Positions 22,176-33,411 of a stretch of 64,000 nucleotides of DNA are shown here, in pieces. Source of the stretch: Glycine soja (lineage: Eukaryota > Streptophyta > Magnoliopsida > Fabales > Fabaceae). The number at the start of each line of letters is the position of its first letter. Position 1 is the stretch's first letter. The stretch is taken from the NCBI RefSeq assembly GCF_004193775.1, contig NC_041018.1, positions 35,898,466-35,962,465 on the forward strand, read 5' to 3'. The position numbers were made by a program, and so were the translations under genes. The notes under the pieces are model-generated. The model saw only the letters and a program-made list of their open reading frames with translations, was not told where the DNA came from and made no database searches.

Positions 22176-23373
22176 GATAATGTTTTAATGATTTTGTGTA
22201 ATCTCTATTGTTTTAATTTAGCCATGCGACATAAGCAAGGTTGGAAGCTTGCAACTAATTAAGATACTATAGTTTCATAGTTTTCATGTAGGTGAATTTA
22301 ATTAAACAAATTTCACATACCAAAATGAATGTTTGAAAGATAAAGGATCGAAATAAATATTAAATGTAAGATAAAGAAAAATAATAATTTAACCTTAGAT
22401 TTATGTACTGCACACAGTGCCATTGTTTAGTACTATCATTATTTTTGCATTTGGTAATTTTTTTCTATTTAATTTGTTTGATAATTAGCTATTTTAATTG
22501 CTAAAATGGTCAAAAAGCAACCATAAAAGAGAGATTGTAGAGAATGACATGGCTTGTATTCTTTCTAAGAGAAGTAACCTAATTATAGATATAAGAGATA
22601 ATTGTAAAGTTAAAAAAATATAAATAATTATAATAATTAAATATAATAAAATAAATAGAGTTTAATGTTTATACACTAAAAGGGTCAAATAGTTTTATAT
22701 TGACATTCAAATAGAAATCACTATTTTAATTACTTTAAGATAACTCTTTTAAAAGTTTATAAACTTATCATATATAATGTGTCATGATTGGATGATTGTA
22801 TAAAAAAAATTATATTGTTAGTGTATAACCATTTTTCTTAAATAAATATGAACAACCACAAATTGATTATTTATAATTCTTTTTTTTAATCTTTTTAATA
22901 TTGTGGTGTAAGGCATCCACCGTCTTGACTCTTTAATTTTCTTAAATGGGTGGCATCAATACAATCGACTCCTTGCGTCTTGTATGTGAGTGGAGTTACC
23001 ATAGTTGAAAGTTACAAGTCAATTTCAGTAAAAATAATATTTGTTTTCTCTAACATAAATTTTGTAAGAATTTAGTAATAAATAAAATTTGAAGATATAA
23101 TTAAGTAAATGTAAAATTATGAAGACATAAAATATTATGCATGCTATTTATAGTATATATAGAAAACTAAAATTAATACATATTTTAAATATTAAAATTA
23201 AGTATTTAATTGACTTTTCTAGAAAAATTAATACATATATTAAATTTTACATATGTATCATTTTCGGGATGATACATATATTTAATTGACTTCCTTATTC
23301 AGGATCAGAACATACCTACCTAGAGCATCAAAGCATGTAATATGTCTTGTCTCTAGATCGAGCATGAGCGGTC
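22176..23373. other. AT-rich intergenic sequence
   Basis: No gene could be recognised. A short higher-GC island near 22910-23010 has coding-like texture on the minus strand but no domain I can name. Confidence 0.35.
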
Positions 23374-24434
23374 TGTTGGACAAGTGACTTCAATAACTTA
23401 AGAGGAGAGAGTGAATTAAGTCTTACAAATTTTTCACTAAAAAATTTTAACCCCCTTTTAAAATGATATATGATAGGCTTAGAATACAGAACAAGAAGTA
23501 ATCAATTTAATAATGTTCTTTTAAATACACAAGACAAAGTAAACTGTAATAAAATAACTAAGATAAGGGAAGAGAGAAATACAAACTCAATTTATATGGG
23601 TTCGGTCACTTTTCGTGCCTACATCCAGTCCTCAAGCAACTCACTTGAAATTTTTTACTATCTCTGTAAATCCTTTACAAACTTTAAACACACCTTGGTA
23701 TTTCTCACCCTTGTGTTCAATATTCTCACAATCCAAGAGACAAATAAGCTCTTGATTACAACTGAGTTTATGAGATAAACATGAAGATTTCTCTCATTTA
23801 GAGTATATGATACAAATTAAAGATCCTAGAAGAATTCTCAATAAATTTATAAGTGTTTGACCAATAGTTGTTTAAAGAGCATTTGACAATTAAGTTCTTT
23901 TAGAACATCTCTTTTGCTTTTCGAAACACACATATATATATAGGTCCATTGTGCCTTTTCAAAATGGTTTGGAAAGATGTGTCTTTTCAAAAAACTTTTT
24001 TGAAATTTTCTTACTCGTAATCGATTACACACTTATATTTCTGAAGAGTCATGATTTTCAAAGGTTTTATTGAAATGTCTTCACTGGTAATTGATTATAG
24101 GATTCTGGTAATCGATTACACATATCAAAATTTAAACAGTTTTGTGCTGTTAGTCAAAAATATCTTCACAAACTCTCTGGTAATCGATTACACAGTCAGG
24201 TAATTGGTTACCAGTTCAAAAAAATATTTTTGAACTGATTTAGCCTTTGATAAAATAGTGTTTGATACTAAAGATGTTAAGGCCAAACTAAAGCAATCAA
24301 ATTGAGATTCTTTAAATAAATTTACTAAGTTCTTATCTTAGTTTTACTTGATCTTGTTCTTTTGACTTGATTCAATCCATGCTTATCAAGTAACCTTTTT
24401 GTCATCATCAAAATCTGTATGATATTCATTCACA
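23374..24434 (-). repeat. CGATTA-motif LTR, copy 3
   Basis: It starts TGTTGGACAAGTGACTTCAA, parallel to the start of copy 2 (7001), and contains GGGTTCGGTCAC...CGTGCCTACATCCAGTC (about 23597) and several TAATCGATTAC motifs (24007-24190). It ends near CATTCACA at 24434. The bases flanking it do not form a duplication, so the ends are approximate or the insertion is old. Confidence 0.6.
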
Positions 24435-25721
24435 ATATCTTAATAAACTAAATAGGATATAACCTAAATGTATCTTATCTCCATAATTCACAAATATCAT
24501 GTATAATTAGATCAATCCCCCAAATTACCAAAACTAAAGATAGATCATATCATTAAGACATGATAACACATGCAATAACATTTGGGTTGGGTTGACCAGT
24601 ACCCGATTCACCTGGGTAGTGGTGGGCTTTGGCTCAAAGACAAGCATGCAATCCAATATCCAAAGTAATTTATTAAAATAATACATATATTAAATAATAA
24701 AATTAATATTTAATATTTAATATTTAATACTAAATTAATTTAATAAGATTATGAGTAAACATATTCTAGAAAAGTTAAATCTTAAATATTAAGTATTAAA
24801 TATTTTTAATTATAATCTCATTAAAATGACTTTAGTATTAAATGTTAAATATTTTATTTTGGAACAGATGAAGTACTTAATATTTAACATTTAATACACA
24901 AAATTAATGAAGTTTACTAAAATCAAGTATTTAATATTTAATACTGAATTCAATTTAATATTTTATATATTAAAATAATTTTAATACTTAACATATTCAA
25001 TATTTAATACATAATATGTAATATTAAATTTATTTAGGTTTATTAAAACCGATACATATATTTATTTTCATGCTAAAATCAAGTTAATAGGTAATATATT
25101 AAAATAATTTTTAACCAATATATAATTTATTATAAGTGATTCATTGTGAATGTTATTTTTAAGTTTATCAAAATTTGACCAATTATAGTGGATTTTATTA
25201 CTCTTTTTGTCCCAAAATAATTTTAGCTTTAGCCGTTGAAAAAAAATCGAAAAGAATTTATTTTCTCACTTTTAAATGAGATATCAAAACATCTATTCCA
25301 AGTTTCTCTTGTAATAAATAATGTTGTCTCTCTTGTAATAAATAATGTTGTCAATACCTATTAATACATTATTGAAATAAAGAAAGAAAACAAGGATATT
25401 TTGGTAAAATTGTTTCCTTATATTTATTTTCTTGGTCTATGAAAAAGTTTAAACATTAGTCATTATGAGATAGAGTAAAATTTTTTTTAATGTTTTCAGG
25501 ACATTATATTAAATGTATTTTATCTTTCTCTTTCTATTAAATGTTTTTTATCTAATGCTTTTAGAACATTAAATGTATTTTATTTTTTATTTAATACTTT
25601 CTGTATAAATATTAAAAATATTTGTGAAAAAAATAAAAAAAAATATAGGATTACTCAATTATAAATACATTCTCAAACCTTATTTTATAAACACTTTGAT
25701 TGATATTGATCAGTGAAACAT
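24435..25721. other. AT-rich sequence with degenerate TTTAATATT repeats
   Basis: From 24670 to 25130 the sequence is built from many variants of TTAATATTTAATA. No gene is seen. A short duplication of TCTCTTGTAATAAATAATG occurs at 25305 and 25328. Confidence 0.5.
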
Positions 25722-27346
25722 ATGGATAGTGCTCACCTGATAGTGGAAAACAAAGGTAGCAGTACCGACAAGTCCTTTAACCTCAGCAAAGACCTCAACT
25801 ACTTAGTCTTAGCTTACTTTGATGAGGAAAACTTGAAGGAAATAGCAAGCACGTATGTGACTTTATCTCTCCATAATGCAAACTAAATCTATGTTGTTAT
25901 CGTTATCGGTGACTGTTAATTCTTTTGCCATGTTGTTTTTCCTCAAATCTTTCATTATTCACATGTTTGGGCATGAAAATGAGTTATACTTTGACTTGAA
26001 GCATTTTGATGGCAATTGGGATGATGCTGAGATGTGAAATCTATCTTCAGGGTTCACAAAGGACAAGGACAAGGACAATAATTACTCTATCAAATTATAC
26101 TTTGATATGAGGAAACAAAAATCCTGCACAAAGCTTGCCTGCTGGTACGGTTAAGATTTTAGAAGCATTTATGCATGGTTCAACCAAAAATTCTGAATTT
26201 TATCTATAAATATACTGATGGTTCTTAGATTTCAATTGAACTAATAACTTGGCTGTTAGGAATACGTCTATGTCATAGAAGATCTTATAATCTTAATCTT
26301 ACAGATTTCGACAAACATATTTTCAAGGAAAATTGCATATATATGCTATTTTTCATTATATAGGCTGGACTATGTTTTCTTGATTTTTTTGGGATCTTAT
26401 AATATTTCTCAGCGACGTTAACCCACATCTCAAAAGGGAGAGCATTTGTATGAATTATTGAGATTTCTTTAGTAGCATATTGATAATAGATATGCTAGCA
26501 TATTACAAGTTACAATCACATCAACTACTCATACCAATATATCAAAAAGGAAGTTTTGTTTTAGTCCACATGAGATTTTTGTTAGCAAAGTATAATATGA
26601 CATATACAAAATAACTACTAATTAATTGAACAATTAGATTCCATAGGACAAAGAAATGATCATTAACTAATTGAACATGAAGCAAATTGTTAGTCTAACT
26701 TACAACAATGCGGGAAAAATTCAATTTTGGCATTGGCATCTAGATCCAACTATATATTCATCTAGTTAAGTAGGATGGCAAGTTAATGTCATATTCACTA
26801 AGGTTTCTTTTCTTCTCTTTTTATTTGCTATCTTTTGGTTTGTGTTCTTATTAACAATTAAGTTAATGAATTATTGCTTGCACGCTAGTGCACATGTTTG
26901 CTCTCAATTATGGCATCCAAAGGATGGCCAGCAATTTATGATCAATTACCTTTCAAGTGAGAAATGTGGAAACCTAGATTCTTGTTTTGCATTATGAAAA
27001 AAGGATGGACATATCATTGCAACTTCAAGGGGATGATCTCCTTGTTCAATATGGTAACATTTATGGTAATCTGAAAAGCTAGATTTGTGCTTTATTCGAA
27101 AATTATCCATGTTTTATACTTCTCATGCTTTAATATTTGACTGCAACCATGCTATTTGTTTCCACATGTTATTGTTATGATTTAATTTAATGCATGTCAC
27201 ACATTGCCTAATAGACTCTAAGAACTATCATGTCTCCACCACTTTATGGTTAACGTGTCTTGCCTTCTACCTTGAAGATAACAATACATTTGGTGTTGCT
27301 TTTGATGACTCTGCTATACTTATATATCATGTTCGTGATGATAAGG
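25722..27346 (+). pseudogene. TOPLESS/TPR-like corepressor, shortened and decayed
   Basis: An ATG at 25722 opens an exon with FNLSKDLNYLVLAYFDEENL, matching the LisH start of TOPLESS proteins (SLSRELVFLILQFLDEEKFK), and ends at a GT (25853). The next coding stretch (about 25968-26150) reads ELYFDLKHFDGNWDDAEM-stop-NLSSGFTK then NNYSIKLYFDMRKQK, matching the CTLH region. At about 26895-27060, SQLWHPKDGQQFM, CFAL-stop-KKDGHI and SLFNMVTF match the late WD40 region; 27275-27346 (LEDNNTFGVAFDDSAILIYH) continues it. TOPLESS proteins are about 1100 residues; here the middle (proline-rich region and first WD40 domain) is absent. Stops at three places make it a pseudogene. Known members repress transcription in the nucleus through EAR-motif partners. 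Confidence 0.75.
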
Positions 27347-28320
27347 TATAACTCTTCTTCCTTCTAGAAAAGACATGCATTATTACATCTATAAAGGTTA
27401 TTGAATCTAGCTAGTTTCTATACCATATATTTATATGCGTAATCTAAAAGAGTTACAGTTTTTGCCTTCTCAACTACTTTGAATATTCTTAGGTTAGTAT
27501 CAATATTTTTACCATGAATCATGTCAACCGCCAGCCAAAATACAACCATTATTAAAGCTACATTTTAACACTCATTTTGGCTACATTGTAACAATAACTC
27601 TTATAATGAGATGATCTATTTGCCCAACTATTATTATTTTCATAGGTAAAATATGTTGGTAGTGTTTCAAAATATCTCGAAATTCAATCTTAGTCTGTTG
27701 AATTTATTTTTAGTCTCTATATCTTATAAGAAACACATGTTTAGTTGTTGGTAAATGAAAAAAAATCACACCACTTTTAGCAAATAGAGAGACAAGAAAC
27801 GTTTTAAACTTTTACAGGAGTTAAAACAATATTTCTAGAGATTTTGAAGGGATAAAAATATTTTACCGTATTTTCTATCTCTGTATAAGTTGCTTTGTAA
27901 TAATTCTGATTTCTCATGTAGATTGTTCTATAGAATACAAATGGGGGAAAAACTAGAAGATTTTTTATTTTGAGATAGAAAAAGCTAAAAGACAAGCTGT
28001 TACATATACTAGGAAACCAGGTTCTAGTATGTGAAACTCTAATTAAGTTTCACCCGGATCAAATAAATTTCATTGTTATTAAGCAACACAACTAAGATGT
28101 GTCAACTAGGTTCTCTCTTATTCCCCTCAAACTCCAGCGGTTAACTAACAACGTGTGGTTGCAAAGAACCGACGATAGTCTAAACAAACAGGGATTTGTG
28201 TCAGTACTTACTGTCATTTTCTAACCAATAACTTGTCATAGCTTATTTTGCTTTGCGCAAACGAGAGTCACACCATTTCATTTCCAGCAATGTAAAATCT
28301 TTCTACTCCATTTTTTTCAT
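27347..28320. other. Intergenic sequence, no gene seen
   Basis: It is AT-rich with scattered short ORFs lacking recognisable domains. The stretch after 28010 is less AT-rich but shows no domain or terminal repeat. Confidence 0.4.
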
Positions 28321-28329
28321 TTTTTTTTT

Positions 28330-28640
28330 GCAAAACATGGCAATCTTCATTGTGTTTTTCTCCACACCCTAGCAATCTTCATTGTCATTTTCTACACCGT
28401 TGAAATTTTCAATTGCGATGTTCTCCACACCCCACAATCTTTAATCACAATTTTCTCGGCACCTTTCCAATATTCAATCATGATTTCTCACACCTCATAT
28501 AACATTATTACTTTTAATTTCTCACTTGGATTTTCTTAATCTCAAAGCTTTATCTCAGTTTTTGGAAAAAGTGCAATTGAATTTTCTCCGCGCCTTAGCA
28601 ATCTTCAATTGTGATTTTCTCACACTATAGATAACATGAT
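28330..28640. repeat. Degenerate ~32-bp tandem repeat
   Basis: At least six units share the pattern CAATCTTCA(A/T)T(T/C)(G/C)..TTTTCTCCACACC. Units are well diverged and one is separated by about 100 bp. The array precedes the large inverted repeat. Confidence 0.55.
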
Positions 28641-28766
28641 TACTTTTGCGCTTTAACTTGTTTAATCCCTAACCTTTATCTTACTTTGTGGATAGTAGTT
28701 GCAAAGAAAAACCATTTGCACCATTCATGATTGATTTGTGCACCATTTGTGTTTGATTTGTTGTGA

Positions 28767-29544
28767 TCGAGTGTGATGATAAACCATTCACACCATTTAT
28801 TTCTGATTTGCTATGAGTGTCATGAAATTTTTATGATTTGTTGTATTCATTTTAGGATAGCTTGAGTAAGGGTTCCTCCAACAAGAGTACAAGTTTGTTT
28901 TATTTGATAACATTCAGTTTCAAAGTATAGTAGATTAATTGAGAAAATTGTAACCTTTAGCTTTTTTTTTCTTCTTGTTATTACATTGTTGTATCTAGTA
29001 GTTTTCAAGTACATTAATTTATACTTGTGATGTTTCTGTTGCTCATGAACAGTACAGCTTGGGGTATACTGGCAATGCTCCTAGGAGATCATATGTTATC
29101 AACCAGGTAAGTGTGGAGTCTTCAATAGAGTCAAAGTCTAAATGTTGGTGGGAATTAGTTTCATTTACCACCAACATTTGGACTTCTGACTCTAGCAAAA
29201 ACTTCACACTTACCTGGTTGATAACATATGATCTTTTAGGAGCATTGTCAGTATTCTCCATGCTCATGGGCACCATAAACATCTCAAGTATAAATGAATG
29301 TACTTGAAAACTACAGGATACAATATAACAAAAAGAAAAGAAAAGGGCAAAAGGTTAAATTTTTCTCAAGTACAATACTATACTTTGAAACTGCATATTA
29401 TCAAATAACAAACTTGTACTCCGGTTAGAGGAACCATTATTCAGAGTATCTTGAATTGAATACAATAAACCATAAAAATTTAATCACACTCATTGTAAAT
29501 CAGAAATAAATGGTGCGAATGGTTTAATGGTTTTTCATCACACT
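28767..29544. repeat. Large inverted repeat, arms ~380 bp
   Basis: The left arm (28767-29151) and right arm (29168-29544) are reverse complements with moderate divergence, separated by only 16 bases. Matching landmarks include AAATGTTGGTGG against CCACCAACATTT at the centre, CATATGTTATCAACCAGGTAAG against its complement at mid-arm, and GATAAACCATTCACACC near the outer edge. Transcription would give a long hairpin. The short ORFs on both strands are mirror images of each other for this reason. The single-arm version at 5876-6215 matches only the right arm. Confidence 0.85.
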
Positions 29545-30231
29545 TATATCAATCTCACCTCTGTTTTTGGAGACTCCAAAATTAATGAGCCCCAAATATA
29601 AGATATACCTTCAAGTCTATTGAGTGTCTTTTAATTTTTCAATCACTATAGTACTATTTTGAATTTAAACCTCTAAATGTTTTACTATTGGCAATCACTT
29701 ATTAAATGATTTACTTATATTCTAATACAAAATTTAATACTGATTACTACTATTGGGACAATCATTTTGTGTCATACAAGATCATGTTAAAGCTCAAAGA
29801 AATCAGCAACTAGATTTGAGATTTTAAGTCTAGGAGACGGGTGGTGGTAAAAAATGGAACCAAATGGACTATGGAAGACGGGTCCAGAATAAAGGTATAG
29901 ACAACATCATGATTGAGAGAAACTAATAGTAATATTTCCATTGAGCACATTAATGGATTTTGAAGATCTTAGGGTCTTTGATTTAATTTATACTACTGAT
30001 AATGGAACTAGGAATCATGTTGTGGTAAAACAATTATCCAATTCTGAGAGATGCAAATTATTTAAAGTTGCCAAAATCTTGTTTAGAAAGGTGTGACCAT
30101 TTCTACAATCTTTCCTTTTTGCAAAGAAAATTTTGAAAATGAATAGCATGTATTGTATGGTTTTTCCTATGCAAAGCAGGTTTGGTCCCAATTATTTTAT
30201 AAACAATATTGTCAAGCAAGTGTTCTCTCAC
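29545..30231. other. Duplicated non-coding segment, locus B
   Basis: The first part (to about 29815) matches 21845-22175 and the rest (from about 29935) matches 6215-6350 and 12390-12571. No gene is visible. Confidence 0.55.
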
Positions 30232-30518
30232 CACTACAAAAACATGTTTTAACATGTTGAATCTAAGTCAGTTTTTGAAAAATCGACGTAGAAAAATAAG
30301 TGGTGCCATTTTTGAAATTAAGTTCAATTTTTGTAAGACGGTTTTATAAAAATCGTCTTTGAAGCAAGTGTTAAAATACGATTTTCAAAAAATCATCTTT
30401 AAAAGTAAGTGTTCAAGGACGGTGAAAAACCGTCTTTGAAAAACCTTCCCATTTACGATTTCATTTCCCTTAACTTTCGCGTGCTCTTCCCGTCTTTGAA
30501 AAACACACACTCTGCTAT

Positions 30519-30945
30519 GTGCCTTACCTCATTCAGAACCGTAAGGTTACCAAAGACCCAACCTCTTACAATGTCAATATCAGAGGAATCAAATCAGCTG
30601 ATACAGCAACAGATATCAAGAAGGCATACCACAAGGCAACTCTCCGACATCATGCAGACAAGGTTAGAATCTTATGTGCCTGCATTATAGTTATCTTAGT
30701 ATGAGCTTTTGGGTATAAAGGCGAGCCACCCTCATTTTTAGCTTTCAAAACTATTGTACTTAGGAAACTTTATTTTATCTGTTTCTGGTTTGAATCTAGG
30801 CTGGTTAGTTGTTGGCTAGAAGTGAAGTTGGAGATGAAGGCCAACTTTGGAAGGAAATTTCACAGGAGGTGTACAAGGATGCTGATAAGCTTTTCAAAAT
30901 GATTGGAGAAGCATATACTGCGCTTTCAGATCCAGCCCAAGGTTA
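30519..30945 (+). pseudogene. DnaJ-domain gene fragment in CACTA element
   Basis: Two exon-like blocks are visible. The first (to about 30661) ends at a GT and includes IRGIKSADTATDIKKAYHKA then TLRHHADK, the J-domain helix II and loop. The second (about 30800-30942) reads LLARSEVGDEGQLWKEISQE then VYKDADKLFKMIGEAYTALS, matching plant TPR-DnaJ (DNAJC7-like) proteins. The HPD tripeptide needed to stimulate Hsp70 is changed to HAD, and a stop interrupts the start of the second block (AG-stop-LLA). Neither end of the parent gene is present. It is a captured, non-functional fragment on the element's plus strand. Confidence 0.82.
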
Positions 30946-31339
30946 TACATATGATTTTTCTACTAGTTAATGAATCTGAATTCATTATTAAGTATAGTTT
31001 GAGAATACGAGCTGGGTGGGCAAGAGAGAGATAGTTGACAAATAATGATTGAATATATGAATGGCTTACTGTGCTATCTTCCTAGCATTAACATGCTCTA
31101 TTAAAATGCTCAAGTTCACTCCTGTCTAAAAACACTTATTTTTAAGCTGGAACAAAAATATTATATGCTGCTAGCCTTTTGCAAACAGAGCTAACAAGTA
31201 GTCAGTTAGTAGTTTGAATTATGCTCAAGTTCACTCTTGTCTTAAAACACTTATTGGTATGTCTGAATGACTGCATAGTTAGATTGCTTCTCTATATTTC
31301 AGTTGTGGTTCAAGACAAAGCCTAACTATTGACACAAAA

Positions 31340-31860
31340 TTAAAACTGATGGATGTATATGCAGATCCAAACATGAAAGCACAATTGGATTGGGAAAGTC
31401 ATTACAAAGGATTATACTTGTCACTGGATTATCCCACTTGTAAATCATATAATTGTCACTTGTCACTGACAAAGGATTTTTATATATGGCGAGGATTAAA
31501 TATAAGATTTCTAACTAAAAAGACAGTGGCATTCATCATGGGGAGAATGTTGAGGATCTACTAAGTTTCGTAAGTCTTCCTTTTATCTATTTTTTCTACT
31601 TTGTCAATTAAAAGTATGGATTACAGGATTACAAGCTCCAGAAAAATAATGTAAAAGTGGAATCCATGAACTAATAAGCATGTTTTGCAGGCATGGAGAA
31701 GTTGGAACGAGCGGACAACTATATATATTGTAGATCCATCATTAAACAAGAATTCATGAAATGAAATGATGAGATGTATCCATATTGGTTTACTTTGTGT
31801 TCAAGAAAATTTAGCGGACAGACCAACCATGGCTACCATTATGCTCATGAATGCTAACAA
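31340..31860 (+). pseudogene. Cysteine-rich receptor-like kinase fragment in CACTA element
   Basis: Block one (about 31349-31570) keeps QLDWESHYKG, matching the QLDW..RY.I start of kinase subdomain VI, and ends ENVEDLLSF before a GTAAGT donor. After a 120-bp intron with a TTGCAG acceptor, block two (31691-31855) reads WRSWNERTTIYIVDPSLNKN then stop, [20 protein letters not shown] and [10 protein letters not shown], the C-terminal kinase lobe of plant CRK (DUF26) kinases. The catalytic loop and extracellular part are absent. A TGA breaks block two. Confidence 0.82.
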
Positions 31861-31869
31861 TGTAACCCC

Positions 31870-32600
31870 AACCAAGGACAACACACAGTTGCTAAGAATT
31901 AAAATACAAAAAACCAGAAAGATTGTTGAGACACATGATAAAAAAAAGTGTGAAATTAGTCATACCTTATCAAAAGCACTACGAACAATGTTAAGCGAAG
32001 GAAGCTCACGATGTCATCCCTCTGCAATTACAACACTAGATTAGACAAAAAGCACAACACTATAAACACAATAAAACAACCAAAAATGCTCTGAACCCCT
32101 GTTGCAGTAGTGTGCAAATCAAATCAATTAGCATAACCTATGATTATACTTTTAAAAATTGAAATCATTTTTTAAAAAAAATATTAAAACTACCTGAAGT
32201 TGAGTCAGATTGTTGAGCCTAAGGTGGAGGTTTTTGAAGTTCAAGAGGGTGGCCAACCACGTTATCTGCCTCATTTCGAAAGTTTAAAAACTAAGTATTT
32301 TTGTTAGTTAAAATTGTAAAAGGGGTACAGAACTAAAAGGAGTATTTTACTAGAAGCTGATCTCAGAAAGATGTACTACCTTTGTGAGTGGTAACAGAAG
32401 TTACATCGGTGGCATGAATGAGAGCTCAGGCACAAAAGGACGAGGAGCGCGGAGCACGGCAAACGGAGGAAGGTATGGTGGCAGAGGAGAAAAGCTGCTG
32501 CTAGGGCAAGCGTGTCATGGGAGATTTTGAAGAAGTGATCGAATACGCGCACGCCCGAATCCAAAAGACACACTCACATGTGTGGCACGTGCAGGAACTC
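31870..32600. other. Element interior without recognised gene
   Basis: A higher-GC stretch on the minus strand (32376-32573) looks like a 5' leader or exon but has no domain I recognise. It may be a third captured fragment. Confidence 0.35.
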
Positions 32601-32866
32601 TCTCTGTACAAAGGCGGTTATTGGGCCATGACCGTCTTTGTATGTTTATGGGCAACATACAAAGGCGGTTTACTTGTCACACCCGCAGTAGAAGAAAGGG
32701 TGTAAATTACGAAAAACCCATCGCGCCGTAATAACAAAGACGGGTGTTCGCGACCGTCGTAGTAAGTTTCATTTTATTTACAAAAATGCCATCGAGACAT
32801 ATTCTAAGGCGGTTCTAGGGAACCGCCTTAGATTGTGCAACGTAAAAAAAGGATTTTTTAGTAGTG

Positions 32867-33411
32867 AACCCTTGCCACACCCATGCCCATGCCCGCTCCC
32901 ATCATTGAACACATCCACACCCACACCTATCCCACATGCCCCGTGACCACCTCCATCTGCTTCCTCTCCCACCGACAACTCCATTTCCTTTTTCCTTTTG
33001 AGATCTCAATATGTCAAAACCTTGGGGCAACATTAGAGCCTAGGCTACTGATTTTGAGTGGCTCTAGGTCGATGAGGTTATGGCTCAAGCCGTTGTGGTC
33101 GCCAAAGCATACCCAGCCTCAAGGAGGTCGTGAACTCCAAGCCCAAGAAGAAGGGAACCAGCATCACGCTTTCCGAGTTCAACCGTGGTGGTTTCAACCA
33201 GGGTCTTACGCGTGAGGAGATGCTCGCCTTTCCTACCAACCCCAAGAAGCATTCTGTCAAGGAAATGCAATTCAACACCTTGGCAACAGTTTCTCCTCCC
33301 ATGATCACTCTGACAGACGCTCACGTGATCGCAACAGCAGCAACAACGAAAGTTCGTGGGGGTGGAGGTGACAAAAGATCCTACAACGGATTGAAGAATA
33401 CCTTAGGATAA
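32867..33411 (+). pseudogene. eIF4B 5' fragment (locus B copy)
   Basis: A pyrimidine-rich leader precedes ATG at 33011, which opens MSKPWGNIRA then stop. Frameshifted continuations give the PSLKEVVNSKPKKK region, then GTSITLSEFNRGGFNQGLTR and EEMLAFPTNPKKHSVKEMQF, matching plant eIF4B N-termini. A further shift gives FSSHDHSDRRSRDRNSSNN. eIF4B assists eIF4A helicase in mRNA 5'-end unwinding. The alanine-rich stretch usual after the first ten residues is mostly deleted, and the gene stops after its first exon-like part. The locus A copy (13006-13170) shares the leader. Confidence 0.78.

Larger units (their letters stand above)
30232..32866 (+). mobile_element. Non-autonomous CACTA element with captured gene pieces
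   Basis: The left end reads CACTACAAAAACATG and the right end TTTTTTAGTAGTG, the inverted CACTA motif. Both ends carry short subterminal inverted motifs: GACGGTGAAAAACCGTC at 30419, and GGCGGTT / AACCGCC pairs at 32610-32830. The flanking triplets are CAC and AAC, an imperfect 3-bp duplication. Inside are DnaJ and receptor-kinase fragments. No transposase is present. The first 260 bp match the CACTA end in locus A while the sequence after 32866 resumes the eIF4B leader, so two elements may be nested. Confidence 0.72.

Noticed and set aside
22910..23010. Possible PIF/Harbinger transposase fragment on the minus strand
   Set aside because: A DCIDATH-like string is present but no further motifs, terminal repeats or duplication support it.
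28330..28640. CRISPR-like array
   Set aside because: Units are contiguous and diverged without conserved repeat-spacer alternation, and the genome is a plant nuclear one.
29043..29307. Overlapping ORFs on both strands with nearly the same protein text
   Set aside because: They arise from the inverted repeat at 28767-29544; mirror-image arms give similar translations. No independent support for a protein.
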